A stretch of 64,000 nucleotides of DNA from Microlunatus soli. GTDB taxonomy: Bacteria > Actinomycetota > Actinomycetes > Propionibacteriales > Propionibacteriaceae. The notes beneath the pieces are model-generated. The model searched no databases. It saw only the letters and a program-made list of their open reading frames with translations, and was not told where the DNA came from. The stretch's first letter is position 1. Every line of letters starts with the position of its first letter. The position numbers were made by a program, and so were the translations under genes. Of this stretch, positions 52,642-61,139 are shown piece by piece. The stretch spans positions 992,001 to 1,056,000 of the forward strand of contig NZ_LT629772.1 in assembly GCF_900105385.1 (NCBI RefSeq), written 5' to 3'.

Positions 52642-53123
52642 TGCCCCTCCGCCAGGATCGCGTCGAGCTTGGCGTAGCCCTGATTGATCCCGGTCTCCAT
52701 GCCGCTGGCCAACATCCCGGCCTGGGCCTCCATCGAGTCGACCAGGGCAACCGAGGTCAACAGCGACCGTCCGCCGGGCAGCTCGGTGAAGGTCATCGTC
52801 TCCAGGCTGACCGCACCGGGCATCCCCTCCCAGCTCCAGGTCTGGACCAGTGTGCAGTCCTCGGCCAGCACCTCATGGAAGGAGCCGAAGAACCACTGGT
52901 CGCCAGTGCTGTAGCGGTAGCTGCCGCCGGTCTTGCCGTCCCACCGGTCGATGGTGACCTGGTAGCGGTCCGGCCCGATCCACTGGGCGAAGATCTCCGG
53001 GTCGATGTGTGCGGCGAAGACCTGCTCCGGCGGCGCATCGAACTCGCGGGTGATGGTGACCTTGGGGAGGTCCTTGTCAGCGCTGATCACTGCTTCGCGG
53101 CTGTTGCTCACGTTCGTGCTCAT
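52638..53123 (-). CDS. SRPBCC/AHSA1-type (Bet v 1-like) protein
   Basis: 161 residues from ATG 53123 (AAGGAGAAGCACG upstream). AHSA1/CalC motif VTITREFDAPPEQVFAAHIDPE, FAQWIGPDRYQ, GDQWFFGSFHEVL, and a C-terminal helix (GMETGINQGYAKLDAI). Such proteins bind hydrophobic ligands and are very often co-transcribed with an ArsR-type regulator, as here: its start lies inside the upstream arsR gene (47-bp overlap). Coupled to the DinB-like gene downstream. Confidence 0.88.
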   Translation of the reverse strand: MSTNVSNSREAVISADKDLPKVTITREFDAPPEQVFAAHIDPEIFAQWIGPDRYQVTIDRWDGKTGGSYRYSTGDQWFFGSFHEVLAEDCTLVQTWSWEGMPGAVSLETMTFTELPGGRSLLTSVALVDSMEAQAGMLASGMETGINQGYAKLDAILAEGQ

Positions 53124-53451
53124 CGTGCTTCTCCTTCTGGCTGGAGAGGACTGCATCCAGACGTCGATAGCGCTCCTCAGCCTGCCGCTGGTAACGCTCG
53201 ATCCACTTCGTCATCAGGTCGAACACCTCCGCTTCCAGATGCACCGGCCGGCGCTGCGCGTCCCGCGAACGAGTGACCAGCCCGGCATCCTGCAGCACCT
53301 TGATGTGCTTGGACACCGCCTGCATGGACATTTCGTACGGAGCCGCGAGCTGACCGACCGTCGCATCACCGACCGCCAACCGGGCGACCATGTCGCGCCG
53401 AGTGGGCTCGGACAACGCCGCGAAGATCCTCGACAACCGATCCTCAGTCAT
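53077..53451 (-). CDS. ArsR-family winged-helix regulator
   Basis: 124 residues. LSRIFAALSEPTRRDMVARL, TVGQLAAPYEMSMQAVSKHI and VLQDAGLVTRSRDAQRR are the ArsR/SmtB HTH and wing; no metal-binding Cys motif (ELCVCDL) is present, so it is of the non-metal, AHSA1-linked type. C-terminal tail is charged (SSQKEKHDEHEREQQ). First gene of the operon arsR-AHSA1-DinB. Preceded by several TCAAC/GTTGA palindromes that overlap a TTGACA -35 box, implying autorepression. Confidence 0.9.
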   Translation of the reverse strand: MTEDRLSRIFAALSEPTRRDMVARLAVGDATVGQLAAPYEMSMQAVSKHIKVLQDAGLVTRSRDAQRRPVHLEAEVFDLMTKWIERYQRQAEERYRRLDAVLSSQKEKHDEHEREQQPRSSDQR

Positions 53452-53464
53452 CCTGGAACCTTCC

Positions 53465-53526
53465 TCAACTAATTGGTTGAGTACAACTCAACCACGGCAA
53501 CCGGTCTTTGTCAACCAATAAGTTGA
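53465..53526 (-). promoter_or_regulatory. ArsR operator cluster and promoter
   Basis: TCAACTAATTGGTTGA (53465-53480) recurs inverted at 53511-53526 with one mismatch. A third palindrome, GGTTGAGT-ACA-ACTCAACC, covers 53475-53493. A minus-strand TTGACA (53514-53509) is a likely -35 box; no clear -10. Confidence 0.65.
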
Positions 53527-53598
53527 GGAACCTTCCCGCCGACCCGTCAGTTTGTCCCGCGTATTTGCGGCGTGTCGGTGAGAATTCGACGGGTCGGG

Positions 53599-53700
53599 CT
53601 GGGAGGAACCGGGTCGCCCGGGAGGAACCGGCGGGTCGCCCCTGGCTCGGGAGGCACCGGGTCGCCCCTTGGCTCAGGAGGCACCGTCGGGCCGGGCGTC
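53599..53700. repeat. Degenerate GGGAGGAACCGGGTCGCCC repeats
   Basis: About four imperfect copies of 19-29 bp (GGGAGGAACCGGGTCGCC, GGGAGGCACCGGGTCGCC and similar), followed to 53760 by GGTGGAGT/GGTGGGT-rich simple sequence. Non-coding. Confidence 0.55.
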
Positions 53701-53761
53701 GGTGGAGTTGGTTGGTGGGTCGGTGGAGTCGGTGGTGGGTCACCCTCCGACCGACCACTCC

Positions 53762-54021
53762 GGGGACGAATGTCCACACCTGTTACGAAATCGCCCTGTG
53801 CGCCGGGACCCCCGGGGACAGATGCCCACACCTGATACGAAATCGCCCCGTGCGCCGGGACCCCCGGGGACAGATGTCCACACCTGTTACGAAATCGCCC
53901 TGTGCGCCGGGACCCCCGGGGACAGATGCCCACACCTGATACGAAATCGCCCCGTGCGCCGGGACCCCCGGGGACAGATGCCCACACCTGATACGAAATC
54001 GCCCCCCGCCGACAGGAACGC
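53762..54021. repeat. 52-bp tandem repeat array, five copies
   Basis: Copies begin at 53762, 53814, 53866, 53918 and 53970, each with GGGGACAGATG, CCACACCTG, ACGAAATCGCCC and GTGCGCCGGGACCCCC; copy 5 diverges after about 35 bp. Copies 2 and 4 are identical, and 1 and 3 differ at only two bases, giving a 104-bp higher-order period. 52 is not a multiple of three, so the unit is not a protein repeat. No spacers. Confidence 0.9.
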
Positions 54022-54138
54022 ACAGGGACGGACACCCACGCGTGCTGCGAAGAGTCCTCGGTGATGCTCCAAGCACCTGGACGTGCGGCGCTCAAGGCCG
54101 CGGTGGCTAGGTAGATGACCGCGTTCGGCCAGGACCGG

Positions 54139-54236
54139 TCCTTCGACAACTCAGGACCCTTCGAACGACTCAGGACGCTTCGAAAGACTCACGGTCCAAC
54201 GGCAAGGTTCCTGGCCCTTCGACGGGCTCAGTGCCC
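54139..54236. repeat. Cluster of degenerate CTTCGA-N4-ACTCAGG repeats
   Basis: CCTTCGACAACTCAGG, CTTCGAACGACTCAGG, CTTCGAAAGACTCACGG and CCCTTCGACGGGCTCAG: four diverged copies of the short palindromic repeat also seen at 8485-8503. Ends 11 bp from the DUF2277 stop codon. With the arrays before it, this accounts for the 53452-54247 gene-free stretch. Confidence 0.65.
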
Positions 54237-54247
54237 GATGACCAGGA

Positions 54248-54523
54248 TCAGCCGGCGGAGGCGTACCGCTCAGCGGACCGGGCGCGGCGCTTCTCGGCCT
54301 CTTCCTCACGGTTCTTCGGCGGCGCAGAGGTGACCAGATCGTCCAGCAGATGCTGGGTGACGTGGGCGATCTCGTGCACGGCGCGGTCGAAGGCTTCCTG
54401 GTTGGCCTTGGACGGCTTCGTGGTGCCCGCGATCTTGCGGACGTACTGCAGCGCGGCGTCCTGCACTTCCTGGGAGGTCGCCGGCGGATCGAAGTTGTGC
54501 AGCTGGCGGATGTTTCGGCACAT
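54248..54523 (-). CDS. DUF2277 family protein
   Basis: 91-residue protein with the DUF2277 signature MCRNIRQLHNFDPPAT, then ALQYVRKIAGTTKPSKANQ and a C-terminal charged helix (PPKNREEEAEKRRARSAER). Small, soluble, widespread in actinobacteria, function unknown. Transcribed in the same direction as the upstream MFS gene, 42 bp away. Confidence 0.92.
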   Translation of the reverse strand: MCRNIRQLHNFDPPATSQEVQDAALQYVRKIAGTTKPSKANQEAFDRAVHEIAHVTQHLLDDLVTSAPPKNREEEAEKRRARSAERYASAG

Positions 54524-54565
54524 GCCGTCGGAGTCTAGTTGTCGCCCGCGCCGTACGGGAGTGAC

Positions 54566-56104
54566 TCAGCGACTGCGCAGATGGCGCGGCGTGGTCAGGA
54601 ACAGCACACTGACGAAGCCGGCCAGCATCACCACGGCGGGCAGCACCAGCGATTGCGCCATCGCCGAGCTGAAGCCGTCGAGCAGCTGGGTCGGCAGACG
54701 GCCGGCACCACCCAACGCCATCGGGTCGGCACCGGCATGGCCGGCCAACTGCGGCAGATCGGCGCCGAGCCGGGCGGTCATCAGCGCGGCGATCCCCGCA
54801 CTACCCAATACCGCACCGACCTGGCGGGAATTGTTGAAGACCCCGGATCCGGCGCCGGCCAGCGCCATCGGCAGGTTGCGATTGGCACTCACGCCGATCG
54901 GGGCGAAGATGAACGAGTTGCCCAGCCCGTACACCGTCACCGGCAGCAGGATCTGCCAGACCGGCGCATCCGGCCGCATCGCCGCCGCCATCCAGAACAG
55001 TCCGATGGCGCTGGTCAGCATCCCGAAGCCGGCCAGATACCGCGGGTGCCGGGTGTCGACCAGTCGGCCGACGATCGGCGCGAACACCATGCTGGTGATC
55101 GCCATCGGCGCGGTCAGCAGCGCGGCCTCGGTCGGCCCCAGTCCACGAACGGTCTGGGCGTACAGCATGAACGGCAGCTGGAAGCCGACCATCACCACAC
55201 CGACGGCGGTGATCGCGATATTGGCCAGGCTGAAGTTGCGATCGGTGAACAGTTTCAGCGGCATCAGCGGCTCGGCTGCGCCCTTGGCCTGCCAGCCGAC
55301 GAAGGCGGCCATCACGACCAGCCCGCCGATGATCAACAGCCACGCGCGGTAATCCCAGTCGAGGTTGCTGCCCTCCTGGATGCCGAAGACCAGCGCGAAC
55401 ATGCCGATCGCGCTGAGCACCACCCCGACCACGTCGAAGCGATGGCTGTGGGTCTCCAGCGACGGCACCAGCAACCAGGCCAACACCAGGCCGACCACAC
55501 CGATCGGCAGGTTGACGAAGAAGATCCACTGCCAGCCGACGCTGTCGATCAGGACGCCGCCGAGGATCGGCCCGATCAGCCCGGCGATACCGGCGACCGC
55601 ACCCCACAGGCTGGTGGCCTTGCCGCGGCGTTCCGGCGGGAACGTCCGGGTGATGATCGCCATCGTCTGCGGAACCATCATCGCCGCACCGAGCCCCTGG
55701 AAGATCCGGGCGACGATGAGCATCTGGATGTCGGCCGACAGCCCGCACCACAGTGACGACAGCGTGAAGACGGCCAGCCCGGACAGATACATCCACTTCG
55801 GACCGACCCGGTCACCCAACCGGCCGGTGATCAGCAACGGTACGGCGTAGGCCAGCAGATAGGCGCTGGTCACCCAGACGACATCGGTGACGCCGGCATC
55901 GAGGTCGGCCATCAGCGCCGGGGTCGCCACCGAGACGATGGTGGTGTCGATCATGATCACGAAGAAGCCGAGCACCAAGGCGAACATCGCCGGCCAGGGG
56001 TTGGACGGCTCCCCCGGCTGCGGCCCGGCCGTCGCCAATGGGCCGGCAGGTCCGGTCGCACCGAGCTGGGTCGGGCGCAACTCGGGATCACGTCGCGGGG
56101 CCAT
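54566..56104 (-). CDS. DHA2-family MFS drug/proton antiporter
   Basis: 512 residues, 14 transmembrane helices. Motif A GRLGDRVGPKWMYL after TM2 and motif C GLIGPILGGVLIDSVGW, with the DHA2 start DTTIVSVATPALM. Predicted to export hydrophobic compounds with H+ exchange. Very similar throughout to the protein at 56786-58267, indicating tandem duplication. N-terminal extension MAPRRDPELRPTQLGATGP is specific to this copy. ATG preceded by AAGGAGATCG. No regulator directly linked. Confidence 0.92.
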   Translation of the reverse strand: MAPRRDPELRPTQLGATGPAGPLATAGPQPGEPSNPWPAMFALVLGFFVIMIDTTIVSVATPALMADLDAGVTDVVWVTSAYLLAYAVPLLITGRLGDRVGPKWMYLSGLAVFTLSSLWCGLSADIQMLIVARIFQGLGAAMMVPQTMAIITRTFPPERRGKATSLWGAVAGIAGLIGPILGGVLIDSVGWQWIFFVNLPIGVVGLVLAWLLVPSLETHSHRFDVVGVVLSAIGMFALVFGIQEGSNLDWDYRAWLLIIGGLVVMAAFVGWQAKGAAEPLMPLKLFTDRNFSLANIAITAVGVVMVGFQLPFMLYAQTVRGLGPTEAALLTAPMAITSMVFAPIVGRLVDTRHPRYLAGFGMLTSAIGLFWMAAAMRPDAPVWQILLPVTVYGLGNSFIFAPIGVSANRNLPMALAGAGSGVFNNSRQVGAVLGSAGIAALMTARLGADLPQLAGHAGADPMALGGAGRLPTQLLDGFSSAMAQSLVLPAVVMLAGFVSVLFLTTPRHLRSR

Positions 56105-56785
56105 CGATCTCCTTCATATGTTCGTCATCGGGTGGATGCTGACGCTTCGTCGCCCACAGCCGGCGGCCGAGTCGCGAGCGGGTCGGTCGGATCCGGCGGT
56201 CTCCGCGGTGGGCTCAACCACCGGCCGGACAGGTTCATTCCTACCCCACGCCACTGACAGCGGTGCACCGTCTCAGCCGATCGGTCCGACGAGCCGCCAC
56301 GCAACTGCCCCCTGCCGGGAGCCGTCGGGCAGTGTGAGCGGCGCACGGCACCGGCAGCCGGCACCGAACCCGGGCCGTGATCGCTGCGCCGCCGGGAAGC
56401 AGGATTCGGCTGCTCCGGGCTGCACGCCTGCTCGCTGCGTTGCACTCGTTTCGACGGGTCCCGGCTGGCCGTGACACGTTCGCCCTGCGACCGGATCTGC
56501 AGCGCGGGGCTCGAAGAGATCAGTACGTCCCTCGTGGCGCCTTGCCGAGATTGTTCCTGTCTCGCGGCGCCCGGGCACGCAGATCGCGGCGTTGGCGATC
56601 GCTCGACATTCGCCCGGTATGCCTTCGCGACGCCGCGTTGCGCTGCACGCACCTGTCGTTGCGAGACGACGCGCTGCGTCAACACGGCGACGTCGCCCTC
56701 CTTCGAGGTGCTGACGTACGCCCTCCGTCGCGCGCAAGCCGTGCGCACGCACAGCGCACCGCTCGCGACGGGCACAGGCACCCTC
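56105..56785. other. Gene-free 681-bp spacer between the two MFS genes
   Basis: No ORF with family resemblance, ribosome-binding site or sensible hydrophobicity on either strand; long open frames here are of the low-quality GC-rich type. No strong repeat was recognised. It could be decayed coding sequence left from the duplication. Confidence 0.5.
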
Positions 56786-58267
56786 CTACGGGCGGCGGGC
56801 GGCAAGATGCTTGGGCGCCTCCAGGAACAACACCACCAGGAAGCCGACGCCGATCACGATGGCGGGCAGCATCAGGGACTGGCCCATCGCCGTACTGAAG
56901 CCGTCCAACAGTTGCGGCGGCAGGTCACCGGCGCCGGCCTCGGTCGGAGCGGCACCGCCGGGCATCGCCGGCAGATTGGCGGCCAACCGGGATTCCATCA
57001 GCGCTGCGATCGCTGCGCTGCCGAGCACCGAACCGACCTGCCGGGTGGCGTTGTAGACCCCGGAGCCCGCCCCGGCCTGCGCCATCGGCAGGTTGCGGTT
57101 GGCCGAGACACCGAGCGGACCGAAGGTGAACGCGGTACCGATGCCGAGCAGCGTGATCGGCAACAACAGCTGCCAGATCGGGGTGTCGGCCCGCAGCACC
57201 GAGCTCAGCCAGAACAGCGACACCGAGTCGGCCAGCAGACCGAACCCGGCCAGGTACCGCGGGTGATAGCGGTCCACCAGCCGACCGACGAACGGCGCCA
57301 GGATGATCCCGACGACCGCCATCGGCACCATCAGCAGCGCTGCCCTGGTCGGAGTCAGCCCGCGGACCGACTGGGCGTAGATCATCAACGGCAGCGACAA
57401 CGAGATGATCATGAAGCCGACGGCGGTGATGGCAATGTTGGACAGGCTGAAGTTGCGATCGGTGAACAGCCCCAACGGCAGCAGCGGTTCGGCGGAGTTG
57501 ACCCGCTGCCAGATCACGAAGCCCACCATCACGACCACGCCGGCACCGATCAGCAACCAGATCCAGCCGGCCCAGTCGTAGCTCTCACCCTCCTGGATGC
57601 CGAACACGATCAGGAACATGCCGATACCGCTGAGCAGCACCCCGGGAATGTCGAACCGGTGACTGTGGGTCTGCAGTCTCGGCACCAGTCGCAGGGCCAG
57701 CGCGAACGCGACCACACCGACCGGGATGTTGACGAAGAAGATCCACTCCCAGCCCGGGCCGTCGATCAGCAGACCGCCGACGATCGGGCCGACCAGGGAG
57801 GCGACGCCGGCCACCGCACCCCACAGCGCCATCGCCCGGCCCCGCTTGTCCGGCGGGAAGGTGCGGGTGATCACTGCCATCGTCTGTGGCGTCATCATCG
57901 AGGCCCCGAGGCCCTGGAAGACCCGGGCGATGATCAACATCTCGATGCCGTCGGACAGCCCGCACCACAAGGACGAGCCGGTGAACAGCACCAGTCCGAT
58001 CAGGTAGATCCATTTCGGACCGACCCGATCGCCGAGCCGGCCGGTGATCAACAGCGGGACCGCGTAGGCCAGCAGATAGGAGCTGGTCACCCAGACCACC
58101 GAGTTCACGTCGGCGTCCAGCGAGGTCATGATCGCCGGAGTGGCGACCGAGACGATGGTCGAATCGACCAGGATCATGAAGAATCCGAGCACCAGCGCCC
58201 ACATCGCCGGCCACGGGTTGGCGGGTTCGGACGCAGGCCTCATCGCCGGTTCTGTCACTTGGGCCAT
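56786..58267 (-). CDS. DHA2-family MFS drug/proton antiporter (paralogue)
   Basis: 493 residues, 14 transmembrane helices; motif A GRLGDRVGPKWIYL, motif C GPIVGGLLIDGPGW, DSTIVSVATPAIM. The ATG at 58267 lies inside the 3' end of padR (13-bp overlap), so the exporter is co-transcribed and translated with its regulator. Close paralogue of the 54566 protein (same helix-by-helix motifs, NRNLPMAxAGAGSGVxN conserved). Substrate unknown. Confidence 0.93.
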   Translation of the reverse strand: MAQVTEPAMRPASEPANPWPAMWALVLGFFMILVDSTIVSVATPAIMTSLDADVNSVVWVTSSYLLAYAVPLLITGRLGDRVGPKWIYLIGLVLFTGSSLWCGLSDGIEMLIIARVFQGLGASMMTPQTMAVITRTFPPDKRGRAMALWGAVAGVASLVGPIVGGLLIDGPGWEWIFFVNIPVGVVAFALALRLVPRLQTHSHRFDIPGVLLSGIGMFLIVFGIQEGESYDWAGWIWLLIGAGVVVMVGFVIWQRVNSAEPLLPLGLFTDRNFSLSNIAITAVGFMIISLSLPLMIYAQSVRGLTPTRAALLMVPMAVVGIILAPFVGRLVDRYHPRYLAGFGLLADSVSLFWLSSVLRADTPIWQLLLPITLLGIGTAFTFGPLGVSANRNLPMAQAGAGSGVYNATRQVGSVLGSAAIAALMESRLAANLPAMPGGAAPTEAGAGDLPPQLLDGFSTAMGQSLMLPAIVIGVGFLVVLFLEAPKHLAARRP

Positions 58268-58842
58268 GGCAAGTCCTTCGATTGCAGTCTCTTCAGCGTT
58301 GTCGCGATCCAGTCGCGTTCGGCGCTGCGCTGCGCCAGCAGGTAGTCGATCTCCAGCCAGTGCGCCTCCGGAAGCGGCAACTTCTGCAGCTGCTCGATCG
58401 CCGTCCGGTAGGCATCGATGTCGGTCTCGACGATCTGCAGGTATTCGGTCAGCAGCCCGACGACGGTGTCGACCGACAGGTTGTGGGCCTCGGCCAACGC
58501 GAGCGGAAAGCGAGGAAACTCCGGCTCGGGCTCGGACATCGTGCGCCGCACCCAATCCTCCAGAGCGACGGTACCCGCATCGGCGAGGGCGTACATCGTT
58601 CTTTCCGGACGGGCACCGGCTCGCTCGGTGCCGGTGACCTCGAGCAGTCCGTCCCGGGCCAGCCGTTCGACGGTGTGATACAGCGAGCCGGCGCGGATCT
58701 TGACCAGCCGATCCTGGCGTCGTTCCATCAACACCGAGAACATCTGGTACGGATGCATGGGGCGCTCGGCGAGCAATGCCAGCACCGCCGCGCCCAAGGG
58801 CGTCACTCGTGCCGCCAATTTCACCCGTGCCGCTGACGTCAC
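58255..58842 (-). CDS. PadR-family regulator of the MFS exporter
   Basis: About 195 residues from GTG 58842, chosen because GGGGGTCGG precedes it; GTG 58881 is an alternative. HTH: LGAAVLALLAERPMHPYQMF, IRAGSLYHTVERLARDGLL, ERTMYALADAG; then the C-terminal dimerisation helices (IVETDIDAYRTAIEQLQKLP). Overlaps the exporter start by 13 bp. The upstream palindrome AATACTCCACGTGGAATATT overlaps the promoter -10, a usual PadR autorepressor layout; exporter substrates are the likely inducers. Confidence 0.88.
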   Translation of the reverse strand: MTSAARVKLAARVTPLGAAVLALLAERPMHPYQMFSVLMERRQDRLVKIRAGSLYHTVERLARDGLLEVTGTERAGARPERTMYALADAGTVALEDWVRRTMSEPEPEFPRFPLALAEAHNLSVDTVVGLLTEYLQIVETDIDAYRTAIEQLQKLPLPEAHWLEIDYLLAQRSAERDWIATTLKRLQSKDLPWPK

Positions 58843-58871
58843 CCCGACCCCCGATCCGTGCCCCTCCACCA

Positions 58872-58916
58872 AATACTCCACGTGGAATATTACGCACGGG
58901 GCAAACCCGAAGACAA
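58872..58916 (-). promoter_or_regulatory. padR-MFS promoter with overlapping operator
   Basis: Minus strand TTGTCT (58916-58911), 18-bp spacer, TAATAT (58892-58887). The palindrome AATACTCCACGTGGAATATT (58872-58891, one mismatch) overlaps the -10 and probable start site. Confidence 0.6.
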
Positions 58917-58929
58917 GCCGGACAGACAG

Positions 58930-58960
58930 AACGGCCCCGGACATCGCGTCCGGGGCCGTT
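58930..58960. terminator. Terminator after ctaF
   Basis: Perfect 13-bp stem AACGGCCCCGGAC / GTCCGGGGCCGTT with loop ATCGC, 29 bp past the ctaF stop. It separates the cta operon from the padR promoter. Confidence 0.8.
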
Positions 58961-58988
58961 CAATGTCTCAGGTCGAGCTCAGTGAACC

Positions 58989-59384
58989 TCAGTGGGCGTA
59001 GTCGCCGCGGTAGTACTCGTAGATCAGACCGGTCAGCGAGGCCATCCCGAGCGCACCGGCGATGATCACCATCCACCAGCCGAGCACGAGCCCCACCATC
59101 ACCAACGCCAGGGTGAGGGCGCAGAGCAGCGGCCAGATGCTGTGCGGGGAGAAGAAGCCGACCTCGCCGGCCCCCTCGACGATCTCGCCTTCCTGCTTGT
59201 CCTCGGGCCGGGCGTCGATCCGGCGCGAGATCAGGGTGAGATACCCGGTGATCATCAGCGACAGGAAGAACGTCAGGGTCAGGGCCGCCGTACCGGTGGT
59301 CTCGTGCGTCACCAGCCAGTAGGACGGCGTGACGATCAGGAAGAACACCGTCAGGATCGTGAAGATCCAGGCTTCGACCTTCAT
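58989..59384 (-). CDS. ctaF: Cytochrome c oxidase subunit IV (actinobacterial)
   Basis: 131 residues, four transmembrane helices, the actinobacteria-specific small subunit of the aa3 oxidase ([28 protein letters not shown] is the typical N-terminus in meaning). Polar loop [20 protein letters not shown] between helices 2 and 3. ATG overlaps the ctaD stop by four bases (ATGA). Last gene of ctaC-ctaD-ctaF. Confidence 0.93.
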   Translation of the reverse strand: MKVEAWIFTILTVFFLIVTPSYWLVTHETTGTAALTLTFFLSLMITGYLTLISRRIDARPEDKQEGEIVEGAGEVGFFSPHSIWPLLCALTLALVMVGLVLGWWMVIIAGALGMASLTGLIYEYYRGDYAH

Positions 59385-61138
59385 CGGAGCTCCTCTCCCG
59401 ACTGTCCGCCGCGATCGGTCAAGGTCCCGACACGTCCGGTGTCGGCGGGTGCGTCGATCAGCTCACCTTCGTCGGCTTCGGCGTACTCCTCCAGCGCGAT
59501 CTCCGGGTGGTGCAGGTCGAAGGCCGGCGACTCCGAACGGATCCGCGGCAGCGAGTCGAAGTTGTGCCGCGGCGGCGGGCAGGAGGTGGCCCACTCCAGG
59601 GACCGTCCCCAACCCCACGGGTCGTCGGTCTGCACCAGCGGCGCCTTACGCGACTTCCACACGTTGTAGATGAACGGCAGCATCGAGGCACCGAGCAGGA
59701 AGGCGCCGGCCGAGGAGACCTGGTTGAGGACGGTGAAGCCCTCGTTGGGCAGGTAGTCGGCATAGCGCCGCGGCATACCCTCCACGCCCAGCCAGTGCTG
59801 CACCAGGAAGGTGGTGTGGAAGCCGAGGAACAGCAGCCAGAAGTGGATCTTGCCCCACTTCTCGTCCAGCATCCGGCCGGTCCACTTCGGCCACCAGAAG
59901 TAGAAGCCGGCGAACATCGCGAACACCACGGTGCCGAACACCACGTAATGGAAGTGCGCCACCACGAAGTAGGAGTCCGACAGCTGGAAGTCCAGCGGCG
60001 GGCTGGCCAGGATGACTCCGGTCAGACCACCGAACAGGAAGGTGGTGAGGAAGCCGATGCACCAGAGCATCGGGGTGTCGAAGGTGAGACTGCCGCCCCA
60101 CATGGTGCCGATCCAGTCGAAGAACTTGACCCCGGTCGGGACCGCGATCAGGAACGTCATGAACGAGAAGAACGGCAGGTTGACCGCACCGGTGACGTAC
60201 ATGTGGTGGGCCCAGACCGCCACCGACAGGGCGGCGATCGACAGCGTCGCCGCGACCAGCGTCATGTAGCCGAAGAGCGGCTTGCGGCTGAACACCGGCA
60301 GGATCTCGGTGATGATCCCGAAGAACGGCAGCGCGATGATGTAGACCTCGGGGTGGCCGAAGAACCAGAACAGGTGCTGCCACAGCATCGCGCCGCCGTT
60401 GGCGGCGTCGAAGACGTGCGCGCCGAACTTCCGGTCGGCCTCCAACATCAACAGCGCCGCGGCCAGGATCGGGAACGCGATCAGCACCAGCAACGAGGTG
60501 ATCAGCGTGTTCCAGGTGAAGATCGGCATCCGGAACATGGTCATGCCAGGCGCCCGCATGGTCAGGATGGTGGTGATGAAGTTGACCGAGCCCAGGATCG
60601 AGGACAGACCGACCAGGTAGAGGCCGACGATCCACAGGTCACCACCCACACCGGGGCTGTTCACCTCGTTGCTCAGCGGCGAGTAGGCGAACCAACCGAA
60701 ACTCGCGGCGCCGTCCGGGCTGAGGAAGCCGGAGACCGTGATCAGGCCGCCGAACAGGAAGAACCAGTAGGACAGCATGTTCAGCCGCGGGAAGGCGACG
60801 TCCGGTGCGCCGATCTGCAACGGCATGATCGCGTTGGCGAACGCGGAGAACAACGGCGTCGCGAACAGCAACAGCATGATCGTGCCGTGCATGGTGAAGA
60901 ACTGGTTGAACGTCTCGTAGCTGAGGAACTGCAGCCCCGGGAAGGCCAACTCGGCGCGCATCGCCAACGCCAGCAGACCGCCGAAAGCGAAGAAGGCCAA
61001 CGACGTGATGATGTACAACTGCCCGATCATCTTGTGATCGGTCGTGGTCAGCCACTTCCAGGCGACCTTGCCCATCGGTCGCCGGACCGTGACCGGCGCG
61101 GAGGCCGTCCGCTCCGCGGTTCCCTCGAAGGTGGTCAC
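59381..61138 (-). CDS. ctaD: Cytochrome c oxidase subunit I
   Basis: Catalytic aa3-type heme-copper oxidase subunit with 12 helices; reduces O2 and pumps protons. 585 residues from GTG 61138 (GGAGAGGGCTGAG upstream). Signatures: [14 protein letters not shown] (CuB His cross-linked to Tyr), HHMYVTG (CuB ligands), [10 protein letters not shown] (heme a and a3 ligands), MHGTIML (heme a ligand). D-channel N-A-x-MPLQIG region [11 protein letters not shown] is present. The hydrophilic tail of about 60 residues ([14 protein letters not shown] to EADEGELID) is usual in actinobacteria. One base separates it from the ctaC stop. Confidence 0.96.
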   Translation of the reverse strand: MTTFEGTAERTASAPVTVRRPMGKVAWKWLTTTDHKMIGQLYIITSLAFFAFGGLLALAMRAELAFPGLQFLSYETFNQFFTMHGTIMLLLFATPLFSAFANAIMPLQIGAPDVAFPRLNMLSYWFFLFGGLITVSGFLSPDGAASFGWFAYSPLSNEVNSPGVGGDLWIVGLYLVGLSSILGSVNFITTILTMRAPGMTMFRMPIFTWNTLITSLLVLIAFPILAAALLMLEADRKFGAHVFDAANGGAMLWQHLFWFFGHPEVYIIALPFFGIITEILPVFSRKPLFGYMTLVAATLSIAALSVAVWAHHMYVTGAVNLPFFSFMTFLIAVPTGVKFFDWIGTMWGGSLTFDTPMLWCIGFLTTFLFGGLTGVILASPPLDFQLSDSYFVVAHFHYVVFGTVVFAMFAGFYFWWPKWTGRMLDEKWGKIHFWLLFLGFHTTFLVQHWLGVEGMPRRYADYLPNEGFTVLNQVSSAGAFLLGASMLPFIYNVWKSRKAPLVQTDDPWGWGRSLEWATSCPPPRHNFDSLPRIRSESPAFDLHHPEIALEEYAEADEGELIDAPADTGRVGTLTDRGGQSGEELR

Positions 61139-61139
61139 C

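Noticed and set aside
53762-54021. 52-bp repeats as a CRISPR array
   Set aside because: Repeats are contiguous with no unique spacers, the unit is too long, and no cas genes are present.
53547-54149. 200-codon minus-strand ORF across the tandem repeats
   Set aside because: The 52-bp period is not a multiple of three, the composition follows the DNA repeat, and there is no ribosome-binding site.
56125-56805. 226-codon minus-strand ORF between the MFS genes
   Set aside because: Arg/Ser-rich with no domain, extends into the MFS coding region in another frame, no ribosome-binding site.
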